A stretch of DNA of 64,000 nucleotides from Roseiarcus sp963806935 (GTDB taxonomy: Bacteria > Pseudomonadota > Alphaproteobacteria > Rhizobiales > Beijerinckiaceae). Each line of letters begins with the position of its first letter. Within the stretch, counting starts at the first letter, position 1. Location: NCBI GenBank assembly GCA_963806935.1, contig CAWEAT010000002.1:62001-126000 (forward strand), written 5' to 3'. This document shows positions 9,068 to 16,954 of this stretch, in pieces. Below the pieces are notes generated by a model, which was given only the letters and a program-made list of their open reading frames with translations, was not told the DNA's origin and did no database searches. Position numbers and translations under genes: made by a program.

Positions 9068-9442
9068 TTATCGAATCGTCTCGAGATAGGCCGCGACGTC
9101 GAGCGCTTCCGATTCGCTGAGGCCCGTTGCCGGCATGGCGTTCCCGGGCACAAACTTTTGTGGCTCGAGAACCCACGCAGCGAGGTTCTGCGGGGTATTG
9201 CGCAACAAGCCGGCCACGAAGACGCGCCGGCCCATCAGCGTGAGCGGCGGCCCCACCAATCCGTTCGCGCCTCCAATGCCGGGGATCATGTGGCAGGAGC
9301 CGCATCCTTTCTCGGCGATGAGTTCGGCGCCGCGCGCGGGCGATCCGGGCGCCAGCGGAGCCACGCTTTCCTGCGCCAGCGCCGCCGAAGCCATCAGCGC
9401 GATGAGCGAGGGCGATGCACGCGCGATCAGACTTGCGAGCAT
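9068..9442 (-). CDS. small exported c-type cytochrome
   Basis: A 124-residue class I cytochrome c. It has a signal peptide (MASAALAQESVA), one haem-attachment motif CGSCH followed by MIPGIGG, and a probable axial Met in GNAMPATGL. The C-terminal helix LDVAAYLETIR is typical. It overlaps the upstream small-subunit gene by 16 bp, so the two are translationally coupled. As a mono-haem periplasmic carrier in an operon with a PQQ dehydrogenase and a caa3 oxidase, it probably shuttles electrons between them. It could instead be an oxidase accessory subunit. Confidence 0.88.
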   Translation of the reverse strand: MLASLIARASPSLIALMASAALAQESVAPLAPGSPARGAELIAEKGCGSCHMIPGIGGANGLVGPPLTLMGRRVFVAGLLRNTPQNLAAWVLEPQKFVPGNAMPATGLSESEALDVAAYLETIR

Positions 9443-9887
9443 GTCGAAAGCGCCAAGAGGTAGAGGAAGTTGAACACAATGGCGGTCGTGAACAGTCCGC
9501 TCACGATCAGTCCGGAGACGGCGAAAGCTTGCAGCCTTCCCGGAGACGGCGAGGGAATTCCGCCGGGTTCCTCGGTGGGAAGGCGGTCGCGCGGGATCCG
9601 GCTCCAGGAATATCGCGAGGTCAGCAAGCCGATTGCGCAGGCCAGAGCGCAGATGATGTTGACCGCGATCAGCACAGTCCAGATTCCTTCCCAGCCGGGA
9701 AGGAAGCTCGACCGCGGACCGCCCGTCGGGAAAGCACGCATGGCTCGCCAGGCCAAAATTGAGGTAGAGCCCGGCCGCCCACGCAAGCGGCGGGATGAGC
9801 AGTCCGTACAGCAGCAGCGGAGTCCACGCGCCGCGGTCCGGCGGGACTGAGCGAATTTCGGTCTGACGCTGCGGGGCTCGAGGTCAT
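9427..9887 (-). CDS. three-helix membrane protein of the oxidase operon (subunit IV-like), two one-base shifts
   Basis: The reading frame must shift near 9872 and again near 9721, one extra base each time, to give one protein of about 153 residues: MTSSPQRQTEIRSV, then RGAWTPLLLYGLLIPPLAW, then FLPGWEGIWTVLIAV onward. Three hydrophobic segments are visible, near residues 20-40, 64-85 and 118-140. It has no haem or copper motif. It starts 4 bp after the subunit III stop and overlaps the following cytochrome gene. Position and topology suggest a small structural subunit of the oxidase. I do not recognise a named family. Confidence 0.6.
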
Positions 9888-9891
9888 GGGT

Positions 9892-10497
9892 TTAACCCAG
9901 CCCCAGCCGTGGCGTGATGTAGAAGGTGAAGAAAAGCACGAGCCAGACGGCATCGACGAAATGCCAGTAGATGGCCCCTATGCTCACCGGCGCGCTGCGA
10001 ATGCGATTGAAGTATCCAAGCGCGGACCACAACGCGAGCGTGGCGAGGATGAGAACGCCCGCCGCGACATGCAGCATGTGAAAGCCGGTGATGGTGAAGT
10101 AGAGCGAGCCGTAGGAACTCGAAGCGGGTGTGAACTTCTTGCCGGACCACTCAAGCGCCTGAACCGCGATGAACACGATTCCCATCAGCGCGGCCACGCC
10201 GAGATAGGCGGCCGCGACGCCGCCGGACCGCCCCTGTTTCAGCGACCGTTCGCCGCGCCATACGACGACGCTGCTCAAGAGCAGAATGATGGTGTCGGGG
10301 AGCGACAGCTTGAAGCCCGGAAGGTCCGCCGGCAACCAATCCTGGGGATGCTGAACCGCCGCGTAGTAGTAGGCGAACAGAAGATAGACGAAGAGCGCGC
10401 CCTCGGTGACGATGAGCATCACCACTCCCCACCATCCATTGGCGTGACGGCCGATGCTGCCGACCGGAAGATCCATGCGCTGCGAGGCGTCGGTCAT
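9892..10497 (-). CDS. ctaE: cytochrome c oxidase subunit III
   Basis: A 201-residue, roughly five-helix subunit III, the short form lacking the first two helices of the mitochondrial protein. Recognisable blocks are VTEGALFVYLLFAYYY, the long helix ending VFIAVQALEW, FTITGFHMLHVAAGV and IYWHFVDAVWLVLFFTFY; the last two are strongly conserved in the family. The ATG overlaps the stop of subunit I by 4 bp, so the genes are translationally coupled. Subunit III contributes to the integrity of the proton-uptake side in A-type oxidases. Confidence 0.95.
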   Translation of the reverse strand: MTDASQRMDLPVGSIGRHANGWWGVVMLIVTEGALFVYLLFAYYYAAVQHPQDWLPADLPGFKLSLPDTIILLLSSVVVWRGERSLKQGRSGGVAAAYLGVAALMGIVFIAVQALEWSGKKFTPASSSYGSLYFTITGFHMLHVAAGVLILATLALWSALGYFNRIRSAPVSIGAIYWHFVDAVWLVLFFTFYITPRLGLG

Positions 10498-12443
10498 GTC
10501 GGCGCCCCCGCGCGTTGCTCAAGCTCGCGTTCCGGCCACAGCCAGACGAGCAGACCCGCCAGCGCCGCAATCGTCCCAATCCCGGCGAGCCACCAGGCTT
10601 GCAGGAGGAGGCCAGCAAAACCGGCCGACATGGCGAGCGTGACGATGAATGGCGCGGGCGTGTCGTCCGGCATCTTGAGGATTGCGTCGGGAACGGCGTC
10701 GAGGACCGTCGTTCCAAGAGCCTCCTTGCCGTGGTCGAGGGCCATACCCAGTCGCAATTCGGAGCGCGGCTGGCGGTCGCCCATCCGCGGCTCCCACAGC
10801 GGGTGACGGCTCGCAATCCGGGGGATGACAGCGAAATCGTAGGGCGGAGGCGGTGAGGGCGTGCTCCATTCGAGCGAAGGCGCGTCCCATGGATTGGGCC
10901 CGGCGGGCTGACCATTGCGGCGGCTGACCATGACATTGATGAGGAAGAGGAGGATGCCGAAGGCGAGCACGAAGGCGCCCGCGGTCGTGATCAAATTCGG
11001 CGTCTCCCACCCCAGTCCCGCGGGGTAGGTATAGATCCGCCTCGGCATTCCGAGCAGACCGGTCCAATGCATCGGCAGAAACGCCAGATTGAAGCCGCCG
11101 AAGACGACCCAGAACACCAACTTTCCGAATGTCTCATTGAGGAGGCGCCCGGTCATCTTCGGGAACCAAACGTGCAGCGCGCCGAGCACCGCGAAGAGGT
11201 TGATGCCGATGAGCACGTAGTGGATGTGAGCCACCACGAAATACGTGTCGGTCACCTGCAGATCGGCCGGCACGGCGGCGGTGACCACGCCGGAGACTCC
11301 GCCGATGACGAACATCACCACGAAGCCGGCAAAGTATAAAAAAGCCGCGGTGAGGACCGGGCGGCCGGTCCAGATCGTCGCAATCCACGCGAAGACCGCG
11401 ATCGCGCTCGGAATCGCGATCGCGAAGGATGCGCCGCTGAAGAAGGCGAGCGCGAGAAACGGAATCCCCGTGGCGAACATATGATGCAGCCAGACGCCAA
11501 ATCCCAGCGCCATGGTCGTCACGGTGCCGAGCACCACGGCGGTGTAGCCAACCATCGGCCGGCGACAGAAGAAGGGAAGGGAATCGGAAACCAATCCCAT
11601 CGCCGGCAGGACGACCACGTAGACCCACGGATGCGCGAACATCCAGAAAAGGTGCTGCCACAGCAGCGGATGCCCGCCGCTATTCGGGCGAAAGAAGTGC
11701 GTCCCGAATTGGCGGTCCGTCCATAGGAGAAAGAACGCGAGGCTGACCGACGGGACGGCGAGAAGATTGCCGACAGAGACGGTGGTCGTGCCCCAGGTGA
11801 GAATGGGAACGAGGTTCAGCGACATGCCTGGCGCGCGCATGCGCAGGAAGGTGACAACGAAATTCGCCGAGCCGACCGTCGTCGAAATTCCGAGGAAAAT
11901 CATTCCCAGAGCGTAGAAGTCCAGGTTCGGGCCCGGGTTATATTCACGCAAGGCGTAAGGGACGTAGTTGAACCAGCCATCGTTGGGCGCAGCCGCCGCC
12001 AGCAGGCTCGAGTAGATGAAAAGTCCCGCGGCAAGGTAGACCCAATAGGAGAATGCGTTGAGACGCGGAAACGCCATGTCCCTCGCGCCCAGAACCAGCG
12101 GGAACAGATAGTTGCTGAAGCCCGAGAGCACCGGCGACGCGTAAAGGAAAATCATCGTGATGCCGTGCATCGAGAACAGTTCGTCGTATTGCTCGGGAGT
12201 CAGCAGCGCCTGGTTCGGGCGGGCGAGCTGGACGCGCAGGACAAGCGCCTCGAGACCGCCGGCGATGAGAAAGGCGAAGGCGGTGACGATATATCGAATC
12301 CCGATCTCCTTGTGGTCGACAGTCGAGATCCAGCCCAGGAGCCCCGGCTTCGTCTCCCAAATCCGCTCGAGCGACCGGGCGACCGGGAACTCGTAGTCGG
12401 CGCCGACAACTTGAGGGACGCGATCGTATTCGGCGGCGGTCAT
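10494..12443 (-). CDS. ctaD: caa3-type haem-copper oxidase subunit I lacking the usual D- and K-channel residues
   Basis: A 649-residue subunit I with about 12 core helices plus a C-terminal extension with two more. The haem a ligand H93 (SMHGITMIF), the CuB ligand H271 with the cross-linking Tyr275 (FAHPWVYVVV), the CuB pair H320-H321 and the distal VVAHIHYV pair are all present, so the oxygen-reducing site is intact. The residue normally Glu in HPEVY is Trp273, and the YS alternative of A2-type oxidases is FA here. The K-channel Lys of the PTGIKVFSW block is replaced (PSAIAVFAW, Ala349). The D-channel entry Asp (GARDMAFPRLN) is kept. Proton pumping may therefore differ from canonical enzymes. 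Confidence 0.95.
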   Translation of the reverse strand: MTAAEYDRVPQVVGADYEFPVARSLERIWETKPGLLGWISTVDHKEIGIRYIVTAFAFLIAGGLEALVLRVQLARPNQALLTPEQYDELFSMHGITMIFLYASPVLSGFSNYLFPLVLGARDMAFPRLNAFSYWVYLAAGLFIYSSLLAAAAPNDGWFNYVPYALREYNPGPNLDFYALGMIFLGISTTVGSANFVVTFLRMRAPGMSLNLVPILTWGTTTVSVGNLLAVPSVSLAFFLLWTDRQFGTHFFRPNSGGHPLLWQHLFWMFAHPWVYVVVLPAMGLVSDSLPFFCRRPMVGYTAVVLGTVTTMALGFGVWLHHMFATGIPFLALAFFSGASFAIAIPSAIAVFAWIATIWTGRPVLTAAFLYFAGFVVMFVIGGVSGVVTAAVPADLQVTDTYFVVAHIHYVLIGINLFAVLGALHVWFPKMTGRLLNETFGKLVFWVVFGGFNLAFLPMHWTGLLGMPRRIYTYPAGLGWETPNLITTAGAFVLAFGILLFLINVMVSRRNGQPAGPNPWDAPSLEWSTPSPPPPYDFAVIPRIASRHPLWEPRMGDRQPRSELRLGMALDHGKEALGTTVLDAVPDAILKMPDDTPAPFIVTLAMSAGFAGLLLQAWWLAGIGTIAALAGLLVWLWPERELEQRAGAPT

Positions 12444-12453
12444 CGCTGCGGCC

Positions 12454-13470
12454 TCACTTCAGCGTAACGAGAAACGATCGAATGCTGGCGAGTTCAGGTC
12501 CCGACAGCTCCGGGTCGGGCATGAGCGACCCGGGCTTGAGGCCTTGCGGATCGGCGATCCAGCCGGACAGATAGCCCGGGTTGTTGGGCAGCTCCCCGGC
12601 GGCGATCGTCGTCCTCGACATCAAGTGAGTGAGATCCGGTCCGACGTGACCGTCGGCGCGGGTCCCGCGCACGGCATGGCAGGCGGCGCAGCGCTCGATG
12701 AACCGCTCCTCTCCGAGGCGGGCCTCGTCCGAGCCCGGTTGAGACGCTGCCCGTAGCTGCGCCTCTCGCCACGCCTCGAAAGCCTTCGGAGGATCGGCGA
12801 AAACGGTGAGAACCATGTGCGCATGCTGCTGGCCGCAATATTGCGAGCACTGGCCGCGATAGACGCCGGGCCGATCCGCCTCGAGCCATGTGAGGTTTGT
12901 TTGGCCCGGAATAAGCTGAATCTTTCCGCCGAGGCTCGGCACCCAGAACGTGTGGATGACGTCTTCGCCCTTAAGGGCGAATCGCACCGGCTCTCCGACT
13001 GGAATGTGAATCTCGTTCGCCGTTACGAATGTCTTTGAGGGATCGTCGTTGAGATAGGCAAATTCCCACCACCATTGATGGCCGCGCACCTCGATCGACA
13101 AAGCCGGCTTACTTGGCGGATTGGCGATTCCGGCCATCGTCACGGACGTCCAGATGACCAGGCCCACAAGGACGACCGTCGAGACGCCAACACCGATCGA
13201 GATCCAACTCGTCGCGTCGCCTTCCACGAGCGCAGTTCCGGCAACGGGACCGCTGCGGGCGCGCCGCACAATGGCAATCAGGACCAGAGCCGCAATGATG
13301 ACCACGACCGCGGCAGAAATGATCAGCAATCCCCAGGTCAGCGGAAGGATTCTGGCGCTCTGAAGACCGTCAGCGTGCAGGTAGTCCATCGAAGCGGCAG
13401 CAGCCGGGTACGGCCGCGCAATCGCTGCGCTGACGAAAGCCGATGTTATGGCGCCCTTGCTCCGGCCCAT
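12454..13470 (-). CDS. ctaC: cytochrome c oxidase subunit II with fused cytochrome c domain (caa3 type)
   Basis: A 338-residue protein. It has an N-terminal export signal and two transmembrane helices (about residues 40-70 and 90-115), then the periplasmic cupredoxin domain with the CuA site in CSQYCGQQHAHM (Cys, Cys, His, Met ligands). A C-terminal cytochrome c domain follows with the haem motif CAACH and a probable axial Met in GSLMPDPEL. The fusion defines a caa3-type oxidase, which takes electrons from a soluble cytochrome through its own haem c to CuA. It lies 6 bp after a cytochrome c gene and 10 bp before subunit I. Confidence 0.95.
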   Translation of the reverse strand: MGRSKGAITSAFVSAAIARPYPAAAASMDYLHADGLQSARILPLTWGLLIISAAVVVIIAALVLIAIVRRARSGPVAGTALVEGDATSWISIGVGVSTVVLVGLVIWTSVTMAGIANPPSKPALSIEVRGHQWWWEFAYLNDDPSKTFVTANEIHIPVGEPVRFALKGEDVIHTFWVPSLGGKIQLIPGQTNLTWLEADRPGVYRGQCSQYCGQQHAHMVLTVFADPPKAFEAWREAQLRAASQPGSDEARLGEERFIERCAACHAVRGTRADGHVGPDLTHLMSRTTIAAGELPNNPGYLSGWIADPQGLKPGSLMPDPELSGPELASIRSFLVTLK

Positions 13471-13476
13471 TTCAGA

Positions 13477-14139
13477 TCATTCTCCGACCGGCTGCTTGCC
13501 GTCGCTGAAGGTCGTCGTGAAGCTCCATGGATTCGCCGTCTGCAGGAACTCCGCGGGCGTCTGCTCGACGGCCGGCGCCTGCGGCGTTCTCGAGATCGTC
13601 TCGCCAAAGGTTCCGCTCGGGGGATGGGCGACGCTTTGGACATAGGCGACAAGCTCCCAGATCGTCGATTCGGGAAGAATGTCGCCCCAGGTGGGCATGC
13701 CGTTCGGGCGTCCCTGGTAGATGCTGAGGAACAAATTCGCGGGGCTCGAGCCGTATGTGAACCGGCCCTCGCTCAGCGCCGGGCCCATGCCGCCGCCCGC
13801 GTTCGGGGCGTGACAGCCGACGCAGTTGAACTGAATGAAATCCTGCATGCCGCGTGTCGCGGCCTGCGGGTCTTGAGCCAGCGGGTTGACGATCTTTGGC
13901 GTGAAGGACACGTTTCCCGGGTGCAGTCCTGAAACCGGAACACGCAGAATCGGGTTCGCCGACGCCGAGTACGGCGCGCTCGCGCCCGGAGTCGCTTCGA
14001 TTGCAGGGACGCCCGCTTCCGAACGTGGCGACGCTTCCGGCTGCATGGGCGCACCGGTGGAGCTTGATGGATCCTGCTGTGCGAGCGCAGCCGCCGCTCC
14101 CGCGGCAATCAGGACAGATGCGACCAGCACTGCGCGCAT
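13477..14139 (-). CDS. exported c-type cytochrome, probable electron acceptor of the PQQ dehydrogenase
   Basis: A 220-residue protein with signal peptide (VLIAAGAAAALAQ), a low-complexity linker of about 60 residues, and one class I cytochrome c domain. The domain carries CVGCHAPNAGGGMGP and a candidate axial Met in GRPNGMPTWGDILPE. It lies directly between the dehydrogenase (21 bp away) and oxidase subunit II (6 bp), the place where a XoxG/cytochrome cL-like acceptor would be expected. It is longer than a typical cytochrome c because of the linker. The acceptor role is inferred from context. Confidence 0.85.
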   Translation of the reverse strand: MRAVLVASVLIAAGAAAALAQQDPSSSTGAPMQPEASPRSEAGVPAIEATPGASAPYSASANPILRVPVSGLHPGNVSFTPKIVNPLAQDPQAATRGMQDFIQFNCVGCHAPNAGGGMGPALSEGRFTYGSSPANLFLSIYQGRPNGMPTWGDILPESTIWELVAYVQSVAHPPSGTFGETISRTPQAPAVEQTPAEFLQTANPWSFTTTFSDGKQPVGE

Positions 14140-14160
14140 TTGCGGCTTCGCTCCTGACAG

Positions 14161-15963
14161 TTAGGGATTGTGCTGGGGCGTCGCCGCGCCGGCAGCCTCC
14201 AGCTTCGGAATTGCGAAGACGACAAGCTCGCCGCCCCCTTGCGTATAGGAGGGAAGGTCCTGCGTCGCGCCGACGAAACCGAGAGCGGCGTTGCGAACGC
14301 GCGGATCAATTTGAGCGTTCGCGACCGCACCCGGCCAACCGCCGACTCCGGTCAAAATCGCCACATATTGCTGGCCGTCGGAACCCTCATAGGTCACCGG
14401 CTGCCCGATGGTCCCGGACCCGAGATGGAACTGCCAAAGCACGGCGCCGGTTTTCGCGTCGACAGCTTTGAACCACCGGTCCATCGTGCCGTAAAAAGCG
14501 ACATCGCCCGCGGTTACGAGCGCGCCGCTCCACACCGGCATGTTTTCCTTGATCGACCACACCTTCTTTCGCTGGACAGGGTCCCAAGCCATGAATTCGC
14601 CGCGATAGCCGCCCGGTCCTGCGAACATGTCCACCGTCGCTCCGACATAGGGAGTACCGGCGATGTATCCGACATCAGAAGTCAGATAGTTCATGCAGAG
14701 GTGCTGATGGGGAACGTAGAGAAGCTTCGTTCGGGGAGACCATGCCGTCGGCTGCCAGTCCTTGGCGCCGGGAGAGGCCGGGCAGACGTTGCGGGCGGTG
14801 CGATTCAGGTCGGGCTTTAGGTCCGGATTCGGGATGATCCGGCCGGTCTTGAGGTCGACGCCCTTGTAGGCGGTCATCGAGTCATACGCGTCGGCGGACA
14901 GCACCTCGCCGGTCTGGCGATCGATGACGTACATGAAGCCGTTTCGTCCAGGGTGAATCATGACCTTTCGCGTCTTGCCGCCGAGGTCGAGATCGACCAG
15001 CACGTTTTCCTGGATTTCGTCGTGGTCCCAAAGATCGTGCGGATTGAATTGGTAGGCCCAATGCGCTTCCCCGCTTTCCGGATCGCGCGCAAATAGCGTT
15101 GTCGTCCAAAGGTTGTCGCCGGGACGCTGATTCGAGTTCCAAGGACCGGGATTGGAGGTCCCGTAGTAGATGAGGTTGAGGTCTGGATCGTAAGAGAACC
15201 AGCCCCACATCGTTCCCCCGCCGATCTTCCAGGCGTCCGGCGGCCATGTGCTCACGCCGAGGTCTTTGCCCTTCATGAAATCATAAAACGGCTTGAAATC
15301 CGGGCCGAGGCGGACGTCGTTGTCGGGACCGGTCGAATAGGCGACGTAGTCGATCTTGCCGGAATTCTCATCGAGCGCCGTGACGCGGCCTCGCACGCCC
15401 AACTCGCCGCCGCTGATGCCGACGAACACTTTGCCTTTCACAACATATGGCGCAGCGGTCGTCGTTTCGCCGAGGTTGATCTCCCCGGTCTTGGTCGCCC
15501 ACTGCTCCCTGCCGGTCTTCGCATCGAGCGCGACGACATGATTGTCGAGCGTCACCAGGAAAATCTTGCCGCTGTCATAGGCGATGCCGCGCGTGACGAC
15601 GTCACAGCATGCGACTCCCTGAGAAGCGCGATTCTGGTTTGGAATATAGGTCCACTTGAGGTCGCCGGTGGTCGAATCGAGGGCGAACACCTTGTTGGGG
15701 TAGGAGCTGACGACGTACAGCGTGTCTCCAACGATGAGGGGGGCGGCCTCCTGTCCATGCTGCGTCCCGACCGAGAACATCCAGGCGGCTTGCAGCTTGC
15801 CGACGTTCGATGCGTTGATTTGGTCGAGCGGACTGAAGCGAGTGCTGGCGTAATCCCGCGCCGGCATCACCCACTGTTTTGGATCCTGGGAAAGAGAGAC
15901 GAGATCGTCGGCCCGAGCTTGCCCGCTCGAGACAAATGCGACGGACAAGGCAAGAAAGAGCAT
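14161..15963 (-). CDS. PQQ-dependent alcohol dehydrogenase, predicted lanthanide type
   Basis: A 600-residue eight-bladed propeller quinoprotein of the methanol/ethanol dehydrogenase family. The start at 15963 gives a signal peptide ending SSGQARADD. The vicinal disulfide CC (119-120, in GVACCDVVTRG) is present. So are metal-ligand Glu in SGGELG (187) and Asn in GTSNPGPWN (271), and the catalytic Asp313 in HDLWDHDEI. The residue two positions on is Asp315; a DxD pair here marks lanthanide-using enzymes (XoxF, PedH), whereas calcium enzymes carry Ala or Ser. There is no cytochrome c fusion. It probably oxidises a primary alcohol in the periplasm and passes electrons to the cytochrome encoded next to it. 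Confidence 0.93.
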   Translation of the reverse strand: MLFLALSVAFVSSGQARADDLVSLSQDPKQWVMPARDYASTRFSPLDQINASNVGKLQAAWMFSVGTQHGQEAAPLIVGDTLYVVSSYPNKVFALDSTTGDLKWTYIPNQNRASQGVACCDVVTRGIAYDSGKIFLVTLDNHVVALDAKTGREQWATKTGEINLGETTTAAPYVVKGKVFVGISGGELGVRGRVTALDENSGKIDYVAYSTGPDNDVRLGPDFKPFYDFMKGKDLGVSTWPPDAWKIGGGTMWGWFSYDPDLNLIYYGTSNPGPWNSNQRPGDNLWTTTLFARDPESGEAHWAYQFNPHDLWDHDEIQENVLVDLDLGGKTRKVMIHPGRNGFMYVIDRQTGEVLSADAYDSMTAYKGVDLKTGRIIPNPDLKPDLNRTARNVCPASPGAKDWQPTAWSPRTKLLYVPHQHLCMNYLTSDVGYIAGTPYVGATVDMFAGPGGYRGEFMAWDPVQRKKVWSIKENMPVWSGALVTAGDVAFYGTMDRWFKAVDAKTGAVLWQFHLGSGTIGQPVTYEGSDGQQYVAILTGVGGWPGAVANAQIDPRVRNAALGFVGATQDLPSYTQGGGELVVFAIPKLEAAGAATPQHNP

Positions 15964-15989
15964 TGATCCCCGCACGCCCTTCTCCAATT

Positions 15990-16775
15990 CTAAGCTATGC
16001 GTCGAAACGGCGCGGCGTCTTGTCCTGCAGGCGAAAGCGGAGGGCCGAGGCGCAGCGCGGCGCCAAACGCCACGGCCGAATAGAGAGTGAGCAGCAGGCC
16101 CGCCGGCACCCACATGAGAAGGCCGCCGAGCTGTTGATCCTCAAGCCACGTGAGCCCCCACGCGGCCGTGGTGAATTCATGCACGGAATACAGGGGAACA
16201 GCGGCGAACGTCAGGAGGGCGCCAAGCAGCGACATCTGCATGCAGGTCGCAAAAATGAGCAGAAAGGCCAGAGCCGCGGTGGAACTGAAGACCGCCACCC
16301 ACAACGCCAGCGCCGCGGCGAAAATGGTCACGTGCATCAGCCAGTAGACGACGTTGTTTCGCAAAGTTTCGTCGTAGAAGGCCGGGCTATGCCAAATCCA
16401 GAAGATTGCCGCGAAGGCAAGCACGCTGGTCCACGCGAAAAAATTGGACTCCCGCCATCGCTTCGATGCGAAGGCGGGAAGCATTGCTCGTGCGATGAGC
16501 GGCGCGGCGACCAGCGTGATCACCATATGCTGGGTCGCCCGAGCCGAGAACAGCGCGACGCTCAGATGGCAAAGCGGCGAGATGAATGCGAGCGAGAGCA
16601 CGAGCCAGCCGAACAAGCCGGCAACCAGATCCATCGTGGCGGCCGCGCGCAGCCGAGCGAACGCCAAATTCGCGGCTGCCAAAGCGAACAGAGAACCGAT
16701 AAGGAATGGATCGAGCTTCCAGTCGAGCGAACCGGGAACCGGGGCGAGGCCACAATATGGGACAAAGCCGGTCAC
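15990..16775 (-). CDS. ctaG: cytochrome c oxidase assembly protein, caa3-type CtaG family
   Basis: A 261-residue integral membrane protein with about seven helices. Conserved His-bearing blocks such as PLCHLSVALFSARATQHM and WIWHSPAFYDETL identify the caa3 CtaG (DUF1404-like) family. It is distinct from the Cox11 protein that shares the name. It is thought to be needed for copper insertion or assembly of caa3 oxidases. It is the first gene of the operon, 26 bp before the dehydrogenase. The promoter should lie in the divergent gap to the ligase gene. Confidence 0.9.
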   Translation of the reverse strand: MTGFVPYCGLAPVPGSLDWKLDPFLIGSLFALAAANLAFARLRAAATMDLVAGLFGWLVLSLAFISPLCHLSVALFSARATQHMVITLVAAPLIARAMLPAFASKRWRESNFFAWTSVLAFAAIFWIWHSPAFYDETLRNNVVYWLMHVTIFAAALALWVAVFSSTAALAFLLIFATCMQMSLLGALLTFAAVPLYSVHEFTTAAWGLTWLEDQQLGGLLMWVPAGLLLTLYSAVAFGAALRLGPPLSPAGQDAAPFRRIA

Positions 16776-16814
16776 TGGGTTTCCACGCCCCTATGCTCCA
16801 CGGGCACTCAACAT

Positions 16815-16856
16815 TTGCTCCGCTGAAGATGTTCCGGAGCAGCAAAATTATTTTTT
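16815..16856 (+). terminator. hairpin followed by T-run in the divergent gap
   Basis: TGCTCCG (16816-16822) pairs with CGGAGCA (16835-16841), followed by a T-rich run (16848-16856). Read on the plus strand it has the form of an intrinsic terminator, although no plus-strand gene lies upstream. It might shield the ligase gene from stray transcripts or act as an attenuator in its leader. Confidence 0.4.
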
Positions 16857-16954
16857 GCCGCGGGGCTGTCTGACCGGAGGCCCGGTTGGAACCAAGGCTG
16901 CGTCCGCTGGTTGGAGGATCCGGGCGACTCCGCGCCGCTTGAGGGCTTGCGAAA

